A stretch of 64,000 nt of DNA from Streptomyces cyaneochromogenes (GCF_003963535.1 NZ_CP034539.1:3844001-3908000); one strand, 5' to 3'; numbered from the stretch's first letter, positions 38,995 to 49,010 are shown. The notes: generated by a model from the letters alone, not told the origin. A program made the numbers and translations.

Positions 38995-40371
38995 CTACGC
39001 CCCCAGTGCCCGCGACACCGTGTAGATCAGCAACCCGGCCAGCGAGCCGACCACCGTGCCGTTGATCCGGATGAACTGCAGGTCACGGCCGATGTGTGCC
39101 TCGATCTTCCTCGTGGTGTGCGAGGGGTCCCAGCTCGCCACGGTGTCGGTGATCAGGGAGGTGATCTCCTTGCGGTACGTCGTCACGACGTGCACCGCCG
39201 CGTCCTCGACCCAGCGGTCCACCTTGTTCTGCATCGAGGGCTCGGCCGCCATGCGGGCGCCCACGGACAGCAGGGAGGCACGCACGCGCAGGCGCAGCTC
39301 GCTGCGCTCGTCGTCGGCCGCCGACACGATCATGGCGCGGACGGCGGTCCAGGCGGACGCGATCAGGTCCTGGACCTCGCCCCGGGCCAGCACCTCGCCC
39401 TTCAGCCGCTCCACGCGCGCGCGTGTGTCGGTGTCGGACTGCAGGTCGGAGGCGAAGTCGATGAGGAACCGGTCGAGGGCGCCGCGGGCCGGGTGGGAGG
39501 GCATGTCGCGCATCTCGACGCAGAAGCGGAGCAGTTCCTTGTAGACCCGCTCGCCGACCTTCTTGTCGACGAACTTCGGCGTCCAGCCGGGCGCGCCGCC
39601 CTGAACCGCGCCCATGATCTCGTCATCGTGCAGGATCAGCCAGTCGTGCGCCTTCGCCACGATCAGGTCGACGGCCCGTCGGTGGCCGCCGTCGGCGACG
39701 ATTCCCTCCAGCATCTTGCCTATGCCGGGCGCGATCTCGCGGGCGTCGGCCCGCCGGGTGATCGCCTCGCCGACCACCGCCTGGACGTCGGAGTCGCGCA
39801 GCACCGTCAGGGCGCCTCTGAGCGCCGTCGCCAGCTCGGCCGTCACCCGGTCGGCGTGCACCGGTTCCGCCAGCCAGGCGCCCAGCCGGCTGCCGATGCC
39901 GACGGCGCGCAGACGCTGTCGTACGACGTCCTCGGAGAGGAAGTTCTCGCCGACGAACTCGCCCAGCGAGACCCCCAGCTGGTCCTTCTTGTTGGGGATG
40001 ATCGCGGTGTGCGGGATGGGGATGCCCAGCGGATGGCGGAACAGGGCCGTCACCGCGAACCAGTCGGCGAGCGCGCCGACCATGCCGGCCTCGGCGGCCG
40101 CCGCGACATAGCCGGCCCAGGCGCCGGCGCCCTCGTTCGACGCCCATTTGGCGAGGACGTAGATCAGCGCCACGAGCAGCAGCATCCCGGTCGCGGTGAT
40201 CTTCATCTGCCGTACGCCGCGCTGCTTCTCCTCGTCGGCTTCGGTGAAGGTCGTCATCGCACGTACGGCCGATGCGGGGACACGCCGGTTATCGGCGGCA
40301 GCCGGCCGGGCATGCTGCTCTACGTCAGGCGTTCCCGATTCATCCGGATTCGTACGTTCCATCCGCTCCAT
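38995..40371 (-). CDS. DUF445 family membrane protein
   Basis: 458 residues; the start could also be the ATG three codons later. A membrane helix at about residues 59-76 and a second near the C-terminus (G-T-V-V-G-S-L-A-G-L-L-I-Y-T-V) flank a long helical region. The family block G-A-L-A-D-W-F-A-V-T-A-L-F-R-H-P-L-G-I-P-I-P-H-T-A-I-I-P is complete. The role of DUF445 proteins is unknown. Convergent with the lyase gene. Confidence 0.88.
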   Translation of the reverse strand: MERMERTNPDESGTPDVEQHARPAAADNRRVPASAVRAMTTFTEADEEKQRGVRQMKITATGMLLLVALIYVLAKWASNEGAGAWAGYVAAAAEAGMVGALADWFAVTALFRHPLGIPIPHTAIIPNKKDQLGVSLGEFVGENFLSEDVVRQRLRAVGIGSRLGAWLAEPVHADRVTAELATALRGALTVLRDSDVQAVVGEAITRRADAREIAPGIGKMLEGIVADGGHRRAVDLIVAKAHDWLILHDDEIMGAVQGGAPGWTPKFVDKKVGERVYKELLRFCVEMRDMPSHPARGALDRFLIDFASDLQSDTDTRARVERLKGEVLARGEVQDLIASAWTAVRAMIVSAADDERSELRLRVRASLLSVGARMAAEPSMQNKVDRWVEDAAVHVVTTYRKEITSLITDTVASWDPSHTTRKIEAHIGRDLQFIRINGTVVGSLAGLLIYTVSRALGA

Positions 40372-40593
40372 CCGTCCAGGATCCCCCGCACATATTGTCC
40401 CTACCTGACCGACTCCTGGAACGAATCAAGAGTTCCCGGCGTCTGTCCGGTGGGGGGAGGTCGATGGCGAACTCCGGATGAACTCCGGCGGCCCAATGGG
40501 GGGTCCGTGCAACTCCCTTCTGCCTCATGACGCATCATGAGGTGATCACATCGGAGCCTCGGGCTCCCATCCGCCCGAGGAGACACGCACCGC

Positions 40594-41931
40594 ATGACCA
40601 GGCGAAACGGTTATGCCCTGCTTGCCGCGATGATCGCCCTGATCGTCACGCTTTCCGCCGCCATATACGTCGGAGTCGCCTCCGACGACGGCAGCGCCAC
40701 CGACAGGAGCGCCCCCAGCCGGGAAGGCTCCCAGCGCGGCCCCGTCGCCCCCGCCTCCACCGGCATCTGGGTCGGCGCCTGGTCCGCCTCCCCGGTCGGC
40801 GCCGAGCCCGGCACCGAGGTCGAGGGCCTGGTGGGCCGCTCGGTGCGCAACGTCGTCCACACCAGTGTCGGCGGTACGAGTGCCCGGATCACGCTGTCCA
40901 ACCTGTACGGCCAGTCGGCGCTGACGATCACGCACGCGTCGATCGCCGTGGCGGCCGGCACCGGCACCGCGGCCGCCCTCGCGGACACCATGCGGCGGCT
41001 GACCTTCGGCGGCAACACCACGGTCGTCATCCCGCCGGGGCAGCAGGTGCTGAGCGACGCCGTGCGCCTGGCGATCCAGGCGGACGCCGACATCCTGGTC
41101 ACCACCTACTCCCCCACGCCGTCCGGCCCGGTGACCTACCACCCTCACGCGCGCCAGATCAGCTACGTGGCCGAGGGCGACCTCACCGAGGACGCCACCG
41201 GCGTGGCGTACACCGGGCAGGCCGAGTCCTGGCGGTACCTGACCGCGCTGGACGTGCTCAGCAACGAGTCCGACGGCACGGTCGTGGTCTTCGGCGACTC
41301 GCTGACCGACGGCATCACGTCCACGGAGAACGCCAACCGCCGCTGGACGGACGTGCTGTCGCGCCGGCTGCGCGAGGCGGTCGCGACCGGTGCGGACGTG
41401 CCGCGCTACAGCGTCGTCAACCAGGGGATCAGCGGCAACCAGATCCTCGCCAGCGGCTCCGGGCGCCCCGCGGACAACCAGGCCGGCGTCGGCCGCTTCC
41501 ACCGCGACGTCCTCTCCCGTACGAACGTCAAGGTCGTCGTCATCGACCTCGGCGTCAACGACATCCTGCGCAACCCGAACCTCGCCGACCCCGACCGCAT
41601 CCTCGACGGCCTGCGCACCCTGGTCCGCCAGGCCCACGCCCGCGGCCTGAAGGTCATCGGCGCGACCCTGATGCCCTTCCAGGGCCACCGCGGCTACACC
41701 GACGCCCGCGAGAACGTCCGCCAGCAGATCAACAGCGAGATCCGCGCGGGCCGGGTCTTCGACGCGGTCGCCGACTTCGACGAGGCCGTCCGCGACCCGT
41801 ACAACCCCCGCAAGTTCCGCCCCGACTACGACTCGGGAGACCACCTCCACCCCAGCGACAAGGGCTACGAACAGATGGCGAACTCCTTCGACCTGGACGA
41901 CCTGAAGGGCGCGGCACCGGCGGAGCTGTAG
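40594..41931 (+). CDS. SGNH/GDSL hydrolase, membrane-anchored or secreted
   Basis: 445 residues. A signal anchor covers residues 8-29. A beta-sandwich N-terminal domain (about 55-215: W-V-G-A-W-S-A-S-P, then S-A-R-I-T-L-S-N-L-Y-G) precedes the SGNH fold. The catalytic blocks are G-D-S-L-T-D-G with Ser236, the G-N of I-S-G-N-Q, L-G-V-N-D-I, and D-H-L-H-P-S with the Asp/His pair. Such enzymes are esterases or lipases acting outside the cell. Confidence 0.92.
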   Translation: MTRRNGYALLAAMIALIVTLSAAIYVGVASDDGSATDRSAPSREGSQRGPVAPASTGIWVGAWSASPVGAEPGTEVEGLVGRSVRNVVHTSVGGTSARITLSNLYGQSALTITHASIAVAAGTGTAAALADTMRRLTFGGNTTVVIPPGQQVLSDAVRLAIQADADILVTTYSPTPSGPVTYHPHARQISYVAEGDLTEDATGVAYTGQAESWRYLTALDVLSNESDGTVVVFGDSLTDGITSTENANRRWTDVLSRRLREAVATGADVPRYSVVNQGISGNQILASGSGRPADNQAGVGRFHRDVLSRTNVKVVVIDLGVNDILRNPNLADPDRILDGLRTLVRQAHARGLKVIGATLMPFQGHRGYTDARENVRQQINSEIRAGRVFDAVADFDEAVRDPYNPRKFRPDYDSGDHLHPSDKGYEQMANSFDLDDLKGAAPAEL

Positions 41932-42475
41932 TTGCCCGGGGGCTGACCCGCGAAGCGACGCGCCACCGCAGCAGCCTGCCGCGCACATCGGCCGAGGCAG
42001 CTTGCCGCCCACATCGGCCGAGGCGCATCGGCCGGCGCGCCCTGCCGGGCATCGGCCGACGCGGCCGACCAGTCCCCGCGTTGCGGGCCGCCTCCGCCCC
42101 GCGGTCTCCCAAGCCTGCCTAGCCTGCGGGCAGTCGTGCCGCTGGGGCGGCACCCGTCCCACAGAGAGCGGCACGCCGCCGGCGCGGGCGAGCGTCCGCA
42201 GCTCTGAGCCAGCCAGAGCGCCGGGCAGTCACACCCACCCACCTACAGGCCCTGCGCCTTGGGCGGCACCCGCCCCACACAGAGCGGCACCCCGTCGGCG
42301 CGAGCGAGCGACCCCGCCTCCACGCCAGCCACAGCGCCGAGCAGTCACACCCACCCACCCACGGGCCGTGCGCCTTGCGCGCCACCCGCCCCACATAGAG
42401 CGGCACCCCGCCGACGCGGACGAGCGACCCCACCTCCACGCCAGCCACAGCGCCGGGCACCGCCACCCCGACGGC
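41932..42475. other. Gene-free repeat-rich region between convergent genes
   Basis: The first part (41960-42085) has several ACATCGGCCGAGGC-like copies. The second part is the 116-bp array. No supported gene on either strand. Confidence 0.7.
42145..42465. repeat. 116-bp tandem repeat, about 2.8 copies
   Basis: Units begin at 42145, 42261 and 42377 (the aligned CACCCG falls at 42151, 42267 and 42383, exactly 116 bp apart). Each carries AGAGCGGCAC, CCAGCCA..AGCGCCG and CAGTCACACCCACCCACC blocks. Since 116 is not a multiple of three, the units cannot encode the same peptide in tandem. A non-coding minisatellite. Confidence 0.92.
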
Positions 42476-43327
42476 TCAGTCCTCGTCCCGCTCCCGAGCC
42501 CGCTCCCACCGGTTCCCGCGCTCGTCATGCACATGGCGCCACAGGTCCTGATGCTCCTCGAGCATCGCCCGATGCGCCTCGTACTGATCGTCCCGCTCCG
42601 ACGCCCGCAGCTCCCGCCGCTCGGCCTTGCGCTCCAGCTTCTCGCGCCGCCGCTCCTCCCGGAGCTCCTGCCGCTGGGCACGCGGCAGCTTCCGCTCGAC
42701 CCCGACCCCGCCCCAGAAGGCGAACCCGGTCACGATCACCCGAGGCGCCCCGGGATCCCCCGGCACCCCTTCCTCCCGGTGATCGAAGCCCCCCATGATC
42801 CCGATCCCCCGCACGACGACCTCGACCCCGGGCGGGACGATCACCTGCACCCCGCCCATGATCGCGACACAGTTGATCTCGATCTCCCGGTCCGCGAAGT
42901 TCGCCTCGCGCAGATCGATCTCCCCGCCGCCCCAGAAGGCGAAGCAGTTGAACCGCCTCGGCGCCGTCCACCGCCCCTTGCGCTGGAACCCCGACATCAC
43001 GGCGACACCCCACGTCGACGACCCCTCGCCGCCGACGATCCGCTCCGCCCAACTCCCGTCCGGGAACTCGGACTTCTTGACCATGTCGACCTTCGGCACG
43101 GCCACCGCTCCGACGGGCAGATCCCGGGTGATCGGCGCCAGCTCCCCGTACGTACGCGCCTTGTACGTGGCGTCCAGGCGTTCCCCGAACTCCTCCATGT
43201 CGAGCCGCCCCTCCGCAAGGGCCTCCCGCAGGATCTCGGCGACTCGTTCACGATCGGCGTCGGACGCACGCAGCTCCGGTCCGGGGGGCCTGGGGGGTGT
43301 CCCCCCAGAAGACACAGCGTCGCTCAT
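42476..43327 (-). CDS. DUF1707 / LiaF-like protein
   Basis: 283 residues. The DUF1707 domain (about 18-72) reads L-R-A-S-D-A-D-R-E-R-V-A-E-I-L-R-E-A-L-A-E-G-R-L-D-M-E-E-F-G-E-R-L. Beta repeats follow (about 105-215), with F-A-F-W-G-G-G-E-I-D-L and I-M-G-G-V-Q-V-I-V-P-P-G, as in the LiaF cell-wall stress family. The C-terminus is charged and helical (R-E-E-R-R-R-E-K-L-E-R-K-A-E-R-R). No membrane helix is seen. Possibly part of envelope-stress sensing. It lies 33 bp downstream of the ABC exporter ATPase on the same strand. Confidence 0.87.
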   Translation of the reverse strand: MSDAVSSGGTPPRPPGPELRASDADRERVAEILREALAEGRLDMEEFGERLDATYKARTYGELAPITRDLPVGAVAVPKVDMVKKSEFPDGSWAERIVGGEGSSTWGVAVMSGFQRKGRWTAPRRFNCFAFWGGGEIDLREANFADREIEINCVAIMGGVQVIVPPGVEVVVRGIGIMGGFDHREEGVPGDPGAPRVIVTGFAFWGGVGVERKLPRAQRQELREERRREKLERKAERRELRASERDDQYEAHRAMLEEHQDLWRHVHDERGNRWERARERDED

Positions 43328-43360
43328 GTACAGCAGCCTACGAGCAACCCCGCCCAGCGG

Positions 43361-44365
43361 CTACGAGACCGCTCTACCCGCCTGATCCGCCCGCTCCGCC
43401 TGCCCCGCCTGATCCACGTACATCTTCGCGATCACCGCCTCGATGTCCGGCTCCCGCACCGACAGGTCCACCAGCGGATACTCCGCCGCGATCCGCGCCA
43501 CCAGCACCGCCGCCGACTCGCCCGCCGGGAACGCCAGCCACTGCCGCGGCCCTTCCACCTTCACCACCCGCGCGGGCGCCGCGTCGATCGGCGGCAGCTC
43601 GCGCTCCAGGTCGACGACGAGGGTGCGCTCGCCCTCCCCCACCTCGTGCAGCCCGGCGAGCGGACCGTCGTACATCATCCGCCCGTGGTCGATGACCATC
43701 ACCCGCGAGCACAACTGCTCGATGTCCTGCAGATCGTGCGTGGTCAGCAGGACCGTCGTGCCGCGTTCGGCGTTCACGTCCCGCAGGAACTCCCGCACCT
43801 TCGCCTTGGAGATGACGTCGAGCCCGATCGTCGGCTCGTCCAGGTACAGCACCTCGGGATCGTGCAGCAGCGCCGCCGCGATGTCGCCGCGCATCCGCTG
43901 GCCGAGGGAGAGCTGGCGCACCGGGACGTCCAACAGCGTGCCCAGGTCGAGGAGTTCGACGAGCCGGTCGAGGTTCTCTCGGTAACGGCCGTCCGGGATG
44001 CGGTACATGCGGTGCATCAGCTTGTACGAGTCGATCAGCGGCAGGTCCCACCACAGCGTCGTACGCTGCCCGAACACCACCCCGATACGGTGCGCGAGCC
44101 GCTTGCGCTCACGGGAGGGGTCGATGCCCGCGACGCGCAGCCGGCCGCCGCTCGGGGTCAGGATCCCCGTCAGCATCTTGATCGTCGTCGACTTGCCGGC
44201 GCCGTTCGGCCCGATGTAGCCGACCATCTCGCCGCGCGCCACGGTGAAGGAGATCGAGTCGACGGCCCGCACCTGCCGCCGCTCCCGCTTCAGGAAGCCG
44301 GTCTTCTTGCGCACGTCGAAGACCTTCTCGACGCCGTCGAGTTCGATGAACGCGTCGTCCTGCAT
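43361..44365 (-). CDS. ABC-2 exporter ATP-binding protein
   Basis: 334 residues. Walker A G-P-N-G-A-G-K-S-T (about residue 53), Q-loop G-Q-R-T-T, signature L-S-L-G-Q-R-M-R (about 149), and Walker B V-L-Y-L-D-E-P-T-I-G-L-D (about 170). The signature L-S-L-G-Q and C-terminal extension of about 100 residues are typical of the DrrA-like exporters paired with ABC-2 permeases. It follows the two permease genes on the same transcript (9-bp gap). Confidence 0.92.
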   Translation of the reverse strand: MQDDAFIELDGVEKVFDVRKKTGFLKRERRQVRAVDSISFTVARGEMVGYIGPNGAGKSTTIKMLTGILTPSGGRLRVAGIDPSRERKRLAHRIGVVFGQRTTLWWDLPLIDSYKLMHRMYRIPDGRYRENLDRLVELLDLGTLLDVPVRQLSLGQRMRGDIAAALLHDPEVLYLDEPTIGLDVISKAKVREFLRDVNAERGTTVLLTTHDLQDIEQLCSRVMVIDHGRMMYDGPLAGLHEVGEGERTLVVDLERELPPIDAAPARVVKVEGPRQWLAFPAGESAAVLVARIAAEYPLVDLSVREPDIEAVIAKMYVDQAGQAERADQAGRAVS

Positions 44366-44374
44366 GGCTGTCCC

Positions 44375-45196
44375 CTAACTCCCCGTACTCCGATACGACC
44401 GCAGCCCGGTCCGCCACGCCAGACCGGCCAGCGCACAGCACGCCACCGCCACCAGCGGCGACACGAACGCCGTCCACTCGGGCAGGTCGACGGGGTACGG
44501 CCGCCCCAACACGTGAGCGGCGGGCACCCAGTTGACGAAGGCGAGCGGCAGCATGAAGGTCACCCCGCGCACCAGGTCCTTGCCGAACACGGTCGGCGGA
44601 TACTGCAGCAGCGTGGTCCCGCCGTACGTGAACGCGTTCTGCACCTCGGCGGCGTCCTGCGCGAAGATCTGGAAGGCCGCGCCCGCCACGAACAGCGCCG
44701 AGAAGATCGCCGCGCCGCTGACCACCATCACCGGCACCAGCAGCACCTTCGGCGCGCTCCAGTCGACGTCGACCGTGACCAGCGCGTACCCGAGGACGGC
44801 CACACCCTGTGTGATCCGGCCCAGGCGGCGCAGCGCGAAGTGGTCCGCGCCGACCTGGGCGAGCACCGGCGCGGGCCGCACGAGCAGCGTGTCGAAGGAG
44901 CCGTCGCGGATGCGCCCGCCCAGGACGTCCATCGAGCCGAGCACCAGGTCGGCGATCCCGAACGCCGTCGCCGACAGCCCGTACAGGAAGGCGACTTCGG
45001 GCAGCGACCAGCCGCCCAGCGAGTCGACCTGCGCGAACATCAGCAGGATCGCCACGAAGTCCAGGGCGGTCACGACCAGGTTGCCGAACACGGTGATCAC
45101 GAAGGAGGCGCGGTAGGTCATGCTGGACCGCACCCACATCCCGGCGATCAGCCCGTAGGCCCGCAGCCCCTCGGCGAGGGCGTAGCGCTCACCCAC
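44375..45196 (-). CDS. ABC-2 family permease
   Basis: 273 residues from a GTG that overlaps the preceding permease by 8 bp. Six membrane helices; V-L-G-S-M-D-V-L-G-G-R-I-R-D-G-S-F-D-T-L-L-V-R-P is the family block shared with COG3694-type exporters. It pairs with the next permease. Substrate unknown. Confidence 0.9.
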   Translation of the reverse strand: MGERYALAEGLRAYGLIAGMWVRSSMTYRASFVITVFGNLVVTALDFVAILLMFAQVDSLGGWSLPEVAFLYGLSATAFGIADLVLGSMDVLGGRIRDGSFDTLLVRPAPVLAQVGADHFALRRLGRITQGVAVLGYALVTVDVDWSAPKVLLVPVMVVSGAAIFSALFVAGAAFQIFAQDAAEVQNAFTYGGTTLLQYPPTVFGKDLVRGVTFMLPLAFVNWVPAAHVLGRPYPVDLPEWTAFVSPLVAVACCALAGLAWRTGLRSYRSTGS

Positions 45197-45995
45197 CCTG
45201 CACCACCACCCGCCGCGTCGCCGCCGACTGCAGCAGCCGCCCCGCCGCCAGCAGCACCACGGCCCACGCGGCCTGGAAGGCGAACGCCCCGAGCGGGTCG
45301 GTCTCGCCCATCAACACGTCCGCCGGCATCTGGATCTGCGCCGCCCAGGGCAGCACCAGCACGATGTCGCCGAACACGCCGGGGAAGGCGTTCAGGGGCA
45401 GCACCATGCCCGAGAAGAAGATGCCCGTGATCATCAGGGCCTGGTTGACGCCCATGCCGTCCATCAGCCAGAACACGCTCAGCGCCGCGAGGTAGCGGAT
45501 CGCGAAGCTGACGACCATCGCCAGCAGGAGCGCTACCAGACAGGCCGCCCAGGCGGTGGGCGCCGTCGGCAGCGCCATCGGGAAGAACAGCGCGCCGAAC
45601 ACGAACGGGACCACGCCCCGTCCCAGCATCTGGAACAGCGCCCGGCCCATGTCGCCCGCCAGCCACCACAGTTGGAGATCGGCGGGCCGGTACAGGTCGA
45701 CGGCGATCTCCCCGGTGCGGATTCGCTCCATCAGGTCCTTCTCGGCGCCGCCGCCCTGGATGGCCAGCGTCGCGTACAGACACTGCCCCAGCCACACGTA
45801 AGTGACCGCCTGCGCCTGGTCGTAGCCCCCGAGGTGCGGTTTCTCGTCCCACAGCGCCAGATACGTGTAGACGAGGATCACGCCGAAGACGGTGTTGGTG
45901 AACACCCCGGCCGCCGTCGCGGCCCGATATGTCGCGTATCGTCTGAACCCGCCCACCGCGACGGCCAAGTACAACCGCCCCGAGCCCACATCCAC
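45189..45995 (-). CDS. ABC-2 family permease
   Basis: 268 residues, GTG start. Six membrane helices; E-R-I-R-T-G-E-I-A-V-D-L-Y-R-P-A-D is the matching cytoplasmic block. First gene of the exporter operon with the ATPase and second permease. The trio resembles exporters for antibiotics or organic cations. Confidence 0.88.
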   Translation of the reverse strand: MDVGSGRLYLAVAVGGFRRYATYRAATAAGVFTNTVFGVILVYTYLALWDEKPHLGGYDQAQAVTYVWLGQCLYATLAIQGGGAEKDLMERIRTGEIAVDLYRPADLQLWWLAGDMGRALFQMLGRGVVPFVFGALFFPMALPTAPTAWAACLVALLLAMVVSFAIRYLAALSVFWLMDGMGVNQALMITGIFFSGMVLPLNAFPGVFGDIVLVLPWAAQIQMPADVLMGETDPLGAFAFQAAWAVVLLAAGRLLQSAATRRVVVQGG

Positions 45996-46226
45996 AGCCC
46001 TCCTCGCCCGCGCCAGGCACCGAAGCGCAGGAGCCTAGTGCGCAGGCAACCAGGGCTGCCAGCCGTTTTCCCGGAACGCATGGCGCCGAGAGCCCGCTCA
46101 CTTTCCGCGGACACGCGCCGGATTCCGGGAACGGAACGCCCGGTGCGAGAGTCTTCAAAGGGGGGCGCTAGTAGGCGTACGAGGCGTACGGGAACGTACG
46201 ACGCGAAACAGGAGTCCGTGCACGAC

Positions 46227-48617
46227 ATGAGCGACGAGCAGCAGCCGCCACAGCAGCCGACCCCGCGTGCCGGGCGGCCGAAACGGACGGGCTGGCGGCG
46301 GATCATCCCGACCTGGCGGACGGTGCTCGGCACCCTGGTCATCGGCGCGCTGCTGCTGTTCGGGTTGTTCTTCCTCGGCTACTCCATGGTCAAGATCCCG
46401 CCGGCCAACGCGCTCGCCACCAAGCAGGCCAACGTCTATCTGTACGCGGACGGCTCCGTGATCGCCCGCGACGGCCAGGTCAACCGGGAGAACGTCACCC
46501 TCGCGCAGATCTCCAAGGACGGCCGGCACGCGATCCTGGCCGCCGAGGACCGCGACTTCTACACCGAGTCCGCCATCGACCCCAAGGCCATGCTCCGCGC
46601 CGCCTGGAAAACCGCGACCGGCGAGGGCAAGCAGTCCGGCTCCACGATCACCCAGCAGTACGTGAAGAACTACTACCTGGCCCAGGACCAGACCGTCACC
46701 CGAAAGGTGAAGGAGTTCTTCATCTCGATCAAGCTGGACCGCGAGAAGACCAAGGACGAGATCCTCGAGGGCTACCTCAACACCAGCTTCTTCGGCCGCA
46801 ACGCCTACGGCATCCAGGCCGCCGCCCAGGCCTACTACGGCATCGACGCGGCAGACCTCGACCCGGCCCGCGCCGCCTATCTGGCCGCGCTGGTCAACGC
46901 GCCCAGCGAGTACGACGTCGTCGCCCACCCGGAGAACAAGGCCGCGGCCTTGGCCCGCTGGAACTACGTGCTGGACGGCATGGTCACCAAGGGCTGGCTC
47001 AGCGAGAGCAAGCGGGCGGGCATGAAGTTCCCGATGCCGAAGGAGGCCACGGTCTCCACCAACCTCTCGGGGCAACGCGGTTACCTCGTGCGGATCGTGA
47101 AGGACTATCTGATCCAGAACAAGATCGCCACCGAGGGCGATCTGGAGGCCGGCGGCTACCGCATCACCACCACCATCCAGAAGGACAAGCAGGACGCCTT
47201 CGTCGACGCGGTCAACGACCAGCTGATCTCCAAGCTGGACAAGAAGAACAACAAGGTCGACGGCTACGTCCGCGCGGGCGGCGCCTCCGTCGACCCGAAG
47301 ACCGGCAAGGTCGTGGCGATGTACAACGGCATCGACTACGTGAAGCAGTACACCCCCAACGCCACCCGCCGGGACTTCCAGGTCGGCTCCACCTTCAAGC
47401 CGTTCGTGTTCACCTCGGCCGTGGAGAACGGCTCCACCACGCAGGACGGACGCCCGATCACGCCGAACACGATCTACGACGGCACCAACAAGCGCCCCGT
47501 GCAGGGCTGGTCCGGGGGCACGTACGACCCCGAGAACGAGGACCAGTACTCCTACGGCGACATCAGCGTCCGTACGGCCACCGACAAGTCCGTCAACTCG
47601 GTGTACGCGCAGATGGCCGTGGACGTGGGCGCCGACAAGGTGAAGGACACCGCGATCGAGCTCGGCCTGCCCGCCGCCACCCCCGAGCTCTACGCCTCCC
47701 CGTCGATCGCGCTCGGCGTGGCGCACGCCAGCGTCCTCGACATGGCGGAGGCCTACGCGACCCTCGCCAACCACGGCAAGCGCGGCACGTACACGATGAT
47801 CGAGCGGGTCACCAAGGACGGCGCGGACGTCATCGAGCTGCCCAAGCGCAAGACCTCCCAGGTCATCAGCCGCGAGGCCGCCGACACCACCACCTCGGTC
47901 CTGCAGAGCGTGGTCGAGAACGGCACCGGCACCCCGGCGCAGGCCGCGGGCCGTCCGGCGGCGGGCAAGACCGGCACGGCGGAGGAGGACACCGCCGCCT
48001 GGTTCGCGGGCTACACCCCGGAACTGGCCACCGTCGTCGCGGTCATGGGCCAGGACCCGGTGACGGCCCACCACAAGTCCCTGTACGGCGCGTTGGGCGA
48101 GCCCCGTATGAACGGCAGCGGCCCGCCCACCGCGATCTGGGCCCAGTTCACCAAGGAGGCCCTGAAGGGAGAGCCGGTCACCGAATTCGACCTGGAGCTC
48201 CAGGAGGGCGCGGACGTGCCCCAGTACCCGACGACCGACCCGACCGAGGGCGACCCCGACGCCGGCGGCCAGGACAACGGCGGCGCCACCGGGGACACGA
48301 CGGGCGGCCAGGACAGCGAGGGCCAGACCGGCGGGGAGACGCCGGGCGAGACGGACGGCGGCACGACCGGCGACACCGACACCGGCGGCACCAGCGACGG
48401 AGGCACGACCACCGACGGCGGGACGACCGGCGACACCGACAGCGGCGGCACCAGCGACGGGGGCACGACCACCGACGGCGGCACCACGGGCGACACCGGC
48501 TCCGGTGGCACGGACACCGGAGGCGGCACGGGCGGTGACTCCGGCGGGACGGACACCGGAGGCGGAGGAACGACGGGCACCACGGTCGGGCCGCTGAGCG
48601 CGTCCCGCAACGAGTGA
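46227..48617 (+). CDS. Bifunctional penicillin-binding protein (transglycosylase/transpeptidase)
   Basis: 796 residues; a GTG three codons upstream is also possible. Membrane anchor at about 32-54. The GT51 domain (70-260) has E107-D-R-D-F-Y and G-S-T-I-T-Q-Q-Y-V-K-N. The transpeptidase domain (about 330-640) has S388-T-F-K391, S455-V-N457 and K581-T-G. The C-terminal 120 residues are Gly/Thr/Asp-rich with two copies of a 20-residue unit (G-G-T-T-G-D-T-D...S-D-G-G-T-T-T-D). It builds peptidoglycan on the outer face of the membrane. Confidence 0.93.
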   Translation: MSDEQQPPQQPTPRAGRPKRTGWRRIIPTWRTVLGTLVIGALLLFGLFFLGYSMVKIPPANALATKQANVYLYADGSVIARDGQVNRENVTLAQISKDGRHAILAAEDRDFYTESAIDPKAMLRAAWKTATGEGKQSGSTITQQYVKNYYLAQDQTVTRKVKEFFISIKLDREKTKDEILEGYLNTSFFGRNAYGIQAAAQAYYGIDAADLDPARAAYLAALVNAPSEYDVVAHPENKAAALARWNYVLDGMVTKGWLSESKRAGMKFPMPKEATVSTNLSGQRGYLVRIVKDYLIQNKIATEGDLEAGGYRITTTIQKDKQDAFVDAVNDQLISKLDKKNNKVDGYVRAGGASVDPKTGKVVAMYNGIDYVKQYTPNATRRDFQVGSTFKPFVFTSAVENGSTTQDGRPITPNTIYDGTNKRPVQGWSGGTYDPENEDQYSYGDISVRTATDKSVNSVYAQMAVDVGADKVKDTAIELGLPAATPELYASPSIALGVAHASVLDMAEAYATLANHGKRGTYTMIERVTKDGADVIELPKRKTSQVISREAADTTTSVLQSVVENGTGTPAQAAGRPAAGKTGTAEEDTAAWFAGYTPELATVVAVMGQDPVTAHHKSLYGALGEPRMNGSGPPTAIWAQFTKEALKGEPVTEFDLELQEGADVPQYPTTDPTEGDPDAGGQDNGGATGDTTGGQDSEGQTGGETPGETDGGTTGDTDTGGTSDGGTTTDGGTTGDTDSGGTSDGGTTTDGGTTGDTGSGGTDTGGGTGGDSGGTDTGGGGTTGTTVGPLSASRNE

Positions 48618-48653
48618 GCGCCGTGCCGCCGGGCCCGTGACCTCCGGCCCGGC

Positions 48654-48974
48654 TCAGTGACCGCTGGTCGCCTTCAGCCCCACCACCGCGACCAGCAGCA
48701 GACAGACGAAGAAGATCCGCGCGGCGGTGACCGGCTCGCCCAGCACCGCCATCCCGACCACCGCCGCGCCGGCCGCCCCGATGCCCACCCACACGCCGTA
48801 GGCGGTACCGATGGGCAGGGACTTCGCGGCGTACGACAGCAGCAGCATGCTGGCGACGATCCCGGCGCCGGTGAACAGGCTGGGGACGGGCCGGGTGAAA
48901 CCGTCGGTGTACTTCATGCCGATCGACCAGCCGACCTCGAGCAGACCGGCGACGACGAGCAGGACCCAGGCCAT
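48654..48974 (-). CDS. gdx: SMR family guanidinium exporter (SugE/Gdx)
   Basis: 106 residues from the ATG at 48972-48974; AAGGG lies 8 bp upstream. Four membrane helices with the catalytic Glu13 in L-L-E-V-G-W-S. The helix 1 sequence W-S-I-G-M-K-Y-T-D-G-F marks the SugE/Gdx subgroup rather than EmrE/Qac. The G-T-A-Y-G-V-W-V-G-I-G-A block is standard. A guanidine-III riboswitch-like leader upstream agrees with guanidinium export. Confidence 0.93.
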   Translation of the reverse strand: MAWVLLVVAGLLEVGWSIGMKYTDGFTRPVPSLFTGAGIVASMLLLSYAAKSLPIGTAYGVWVGIGAAGAAVVGMAVLGEPVTAARIFFVCLLLVAVVGLKATSGH

Positions 48975-49010
48975 GACGAGCACCCTTCGCAGAGACGGAA
49001 ACCTTGCGGT

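Noticed and set aside
42145..42465. Possible coding repeat protein
   Set aside because: The 116-bp period shifts frame each unit, and neither strand has a start with ribosome binding site and steady codon use.
45672..46226. Upstream in-frame extension of the penicillin-binding protein
   Set aside because: It overlaps the exporter permease gene on the other strand, has no start signal, and the normal N-terminus with its membrane anchor begins at 46227.
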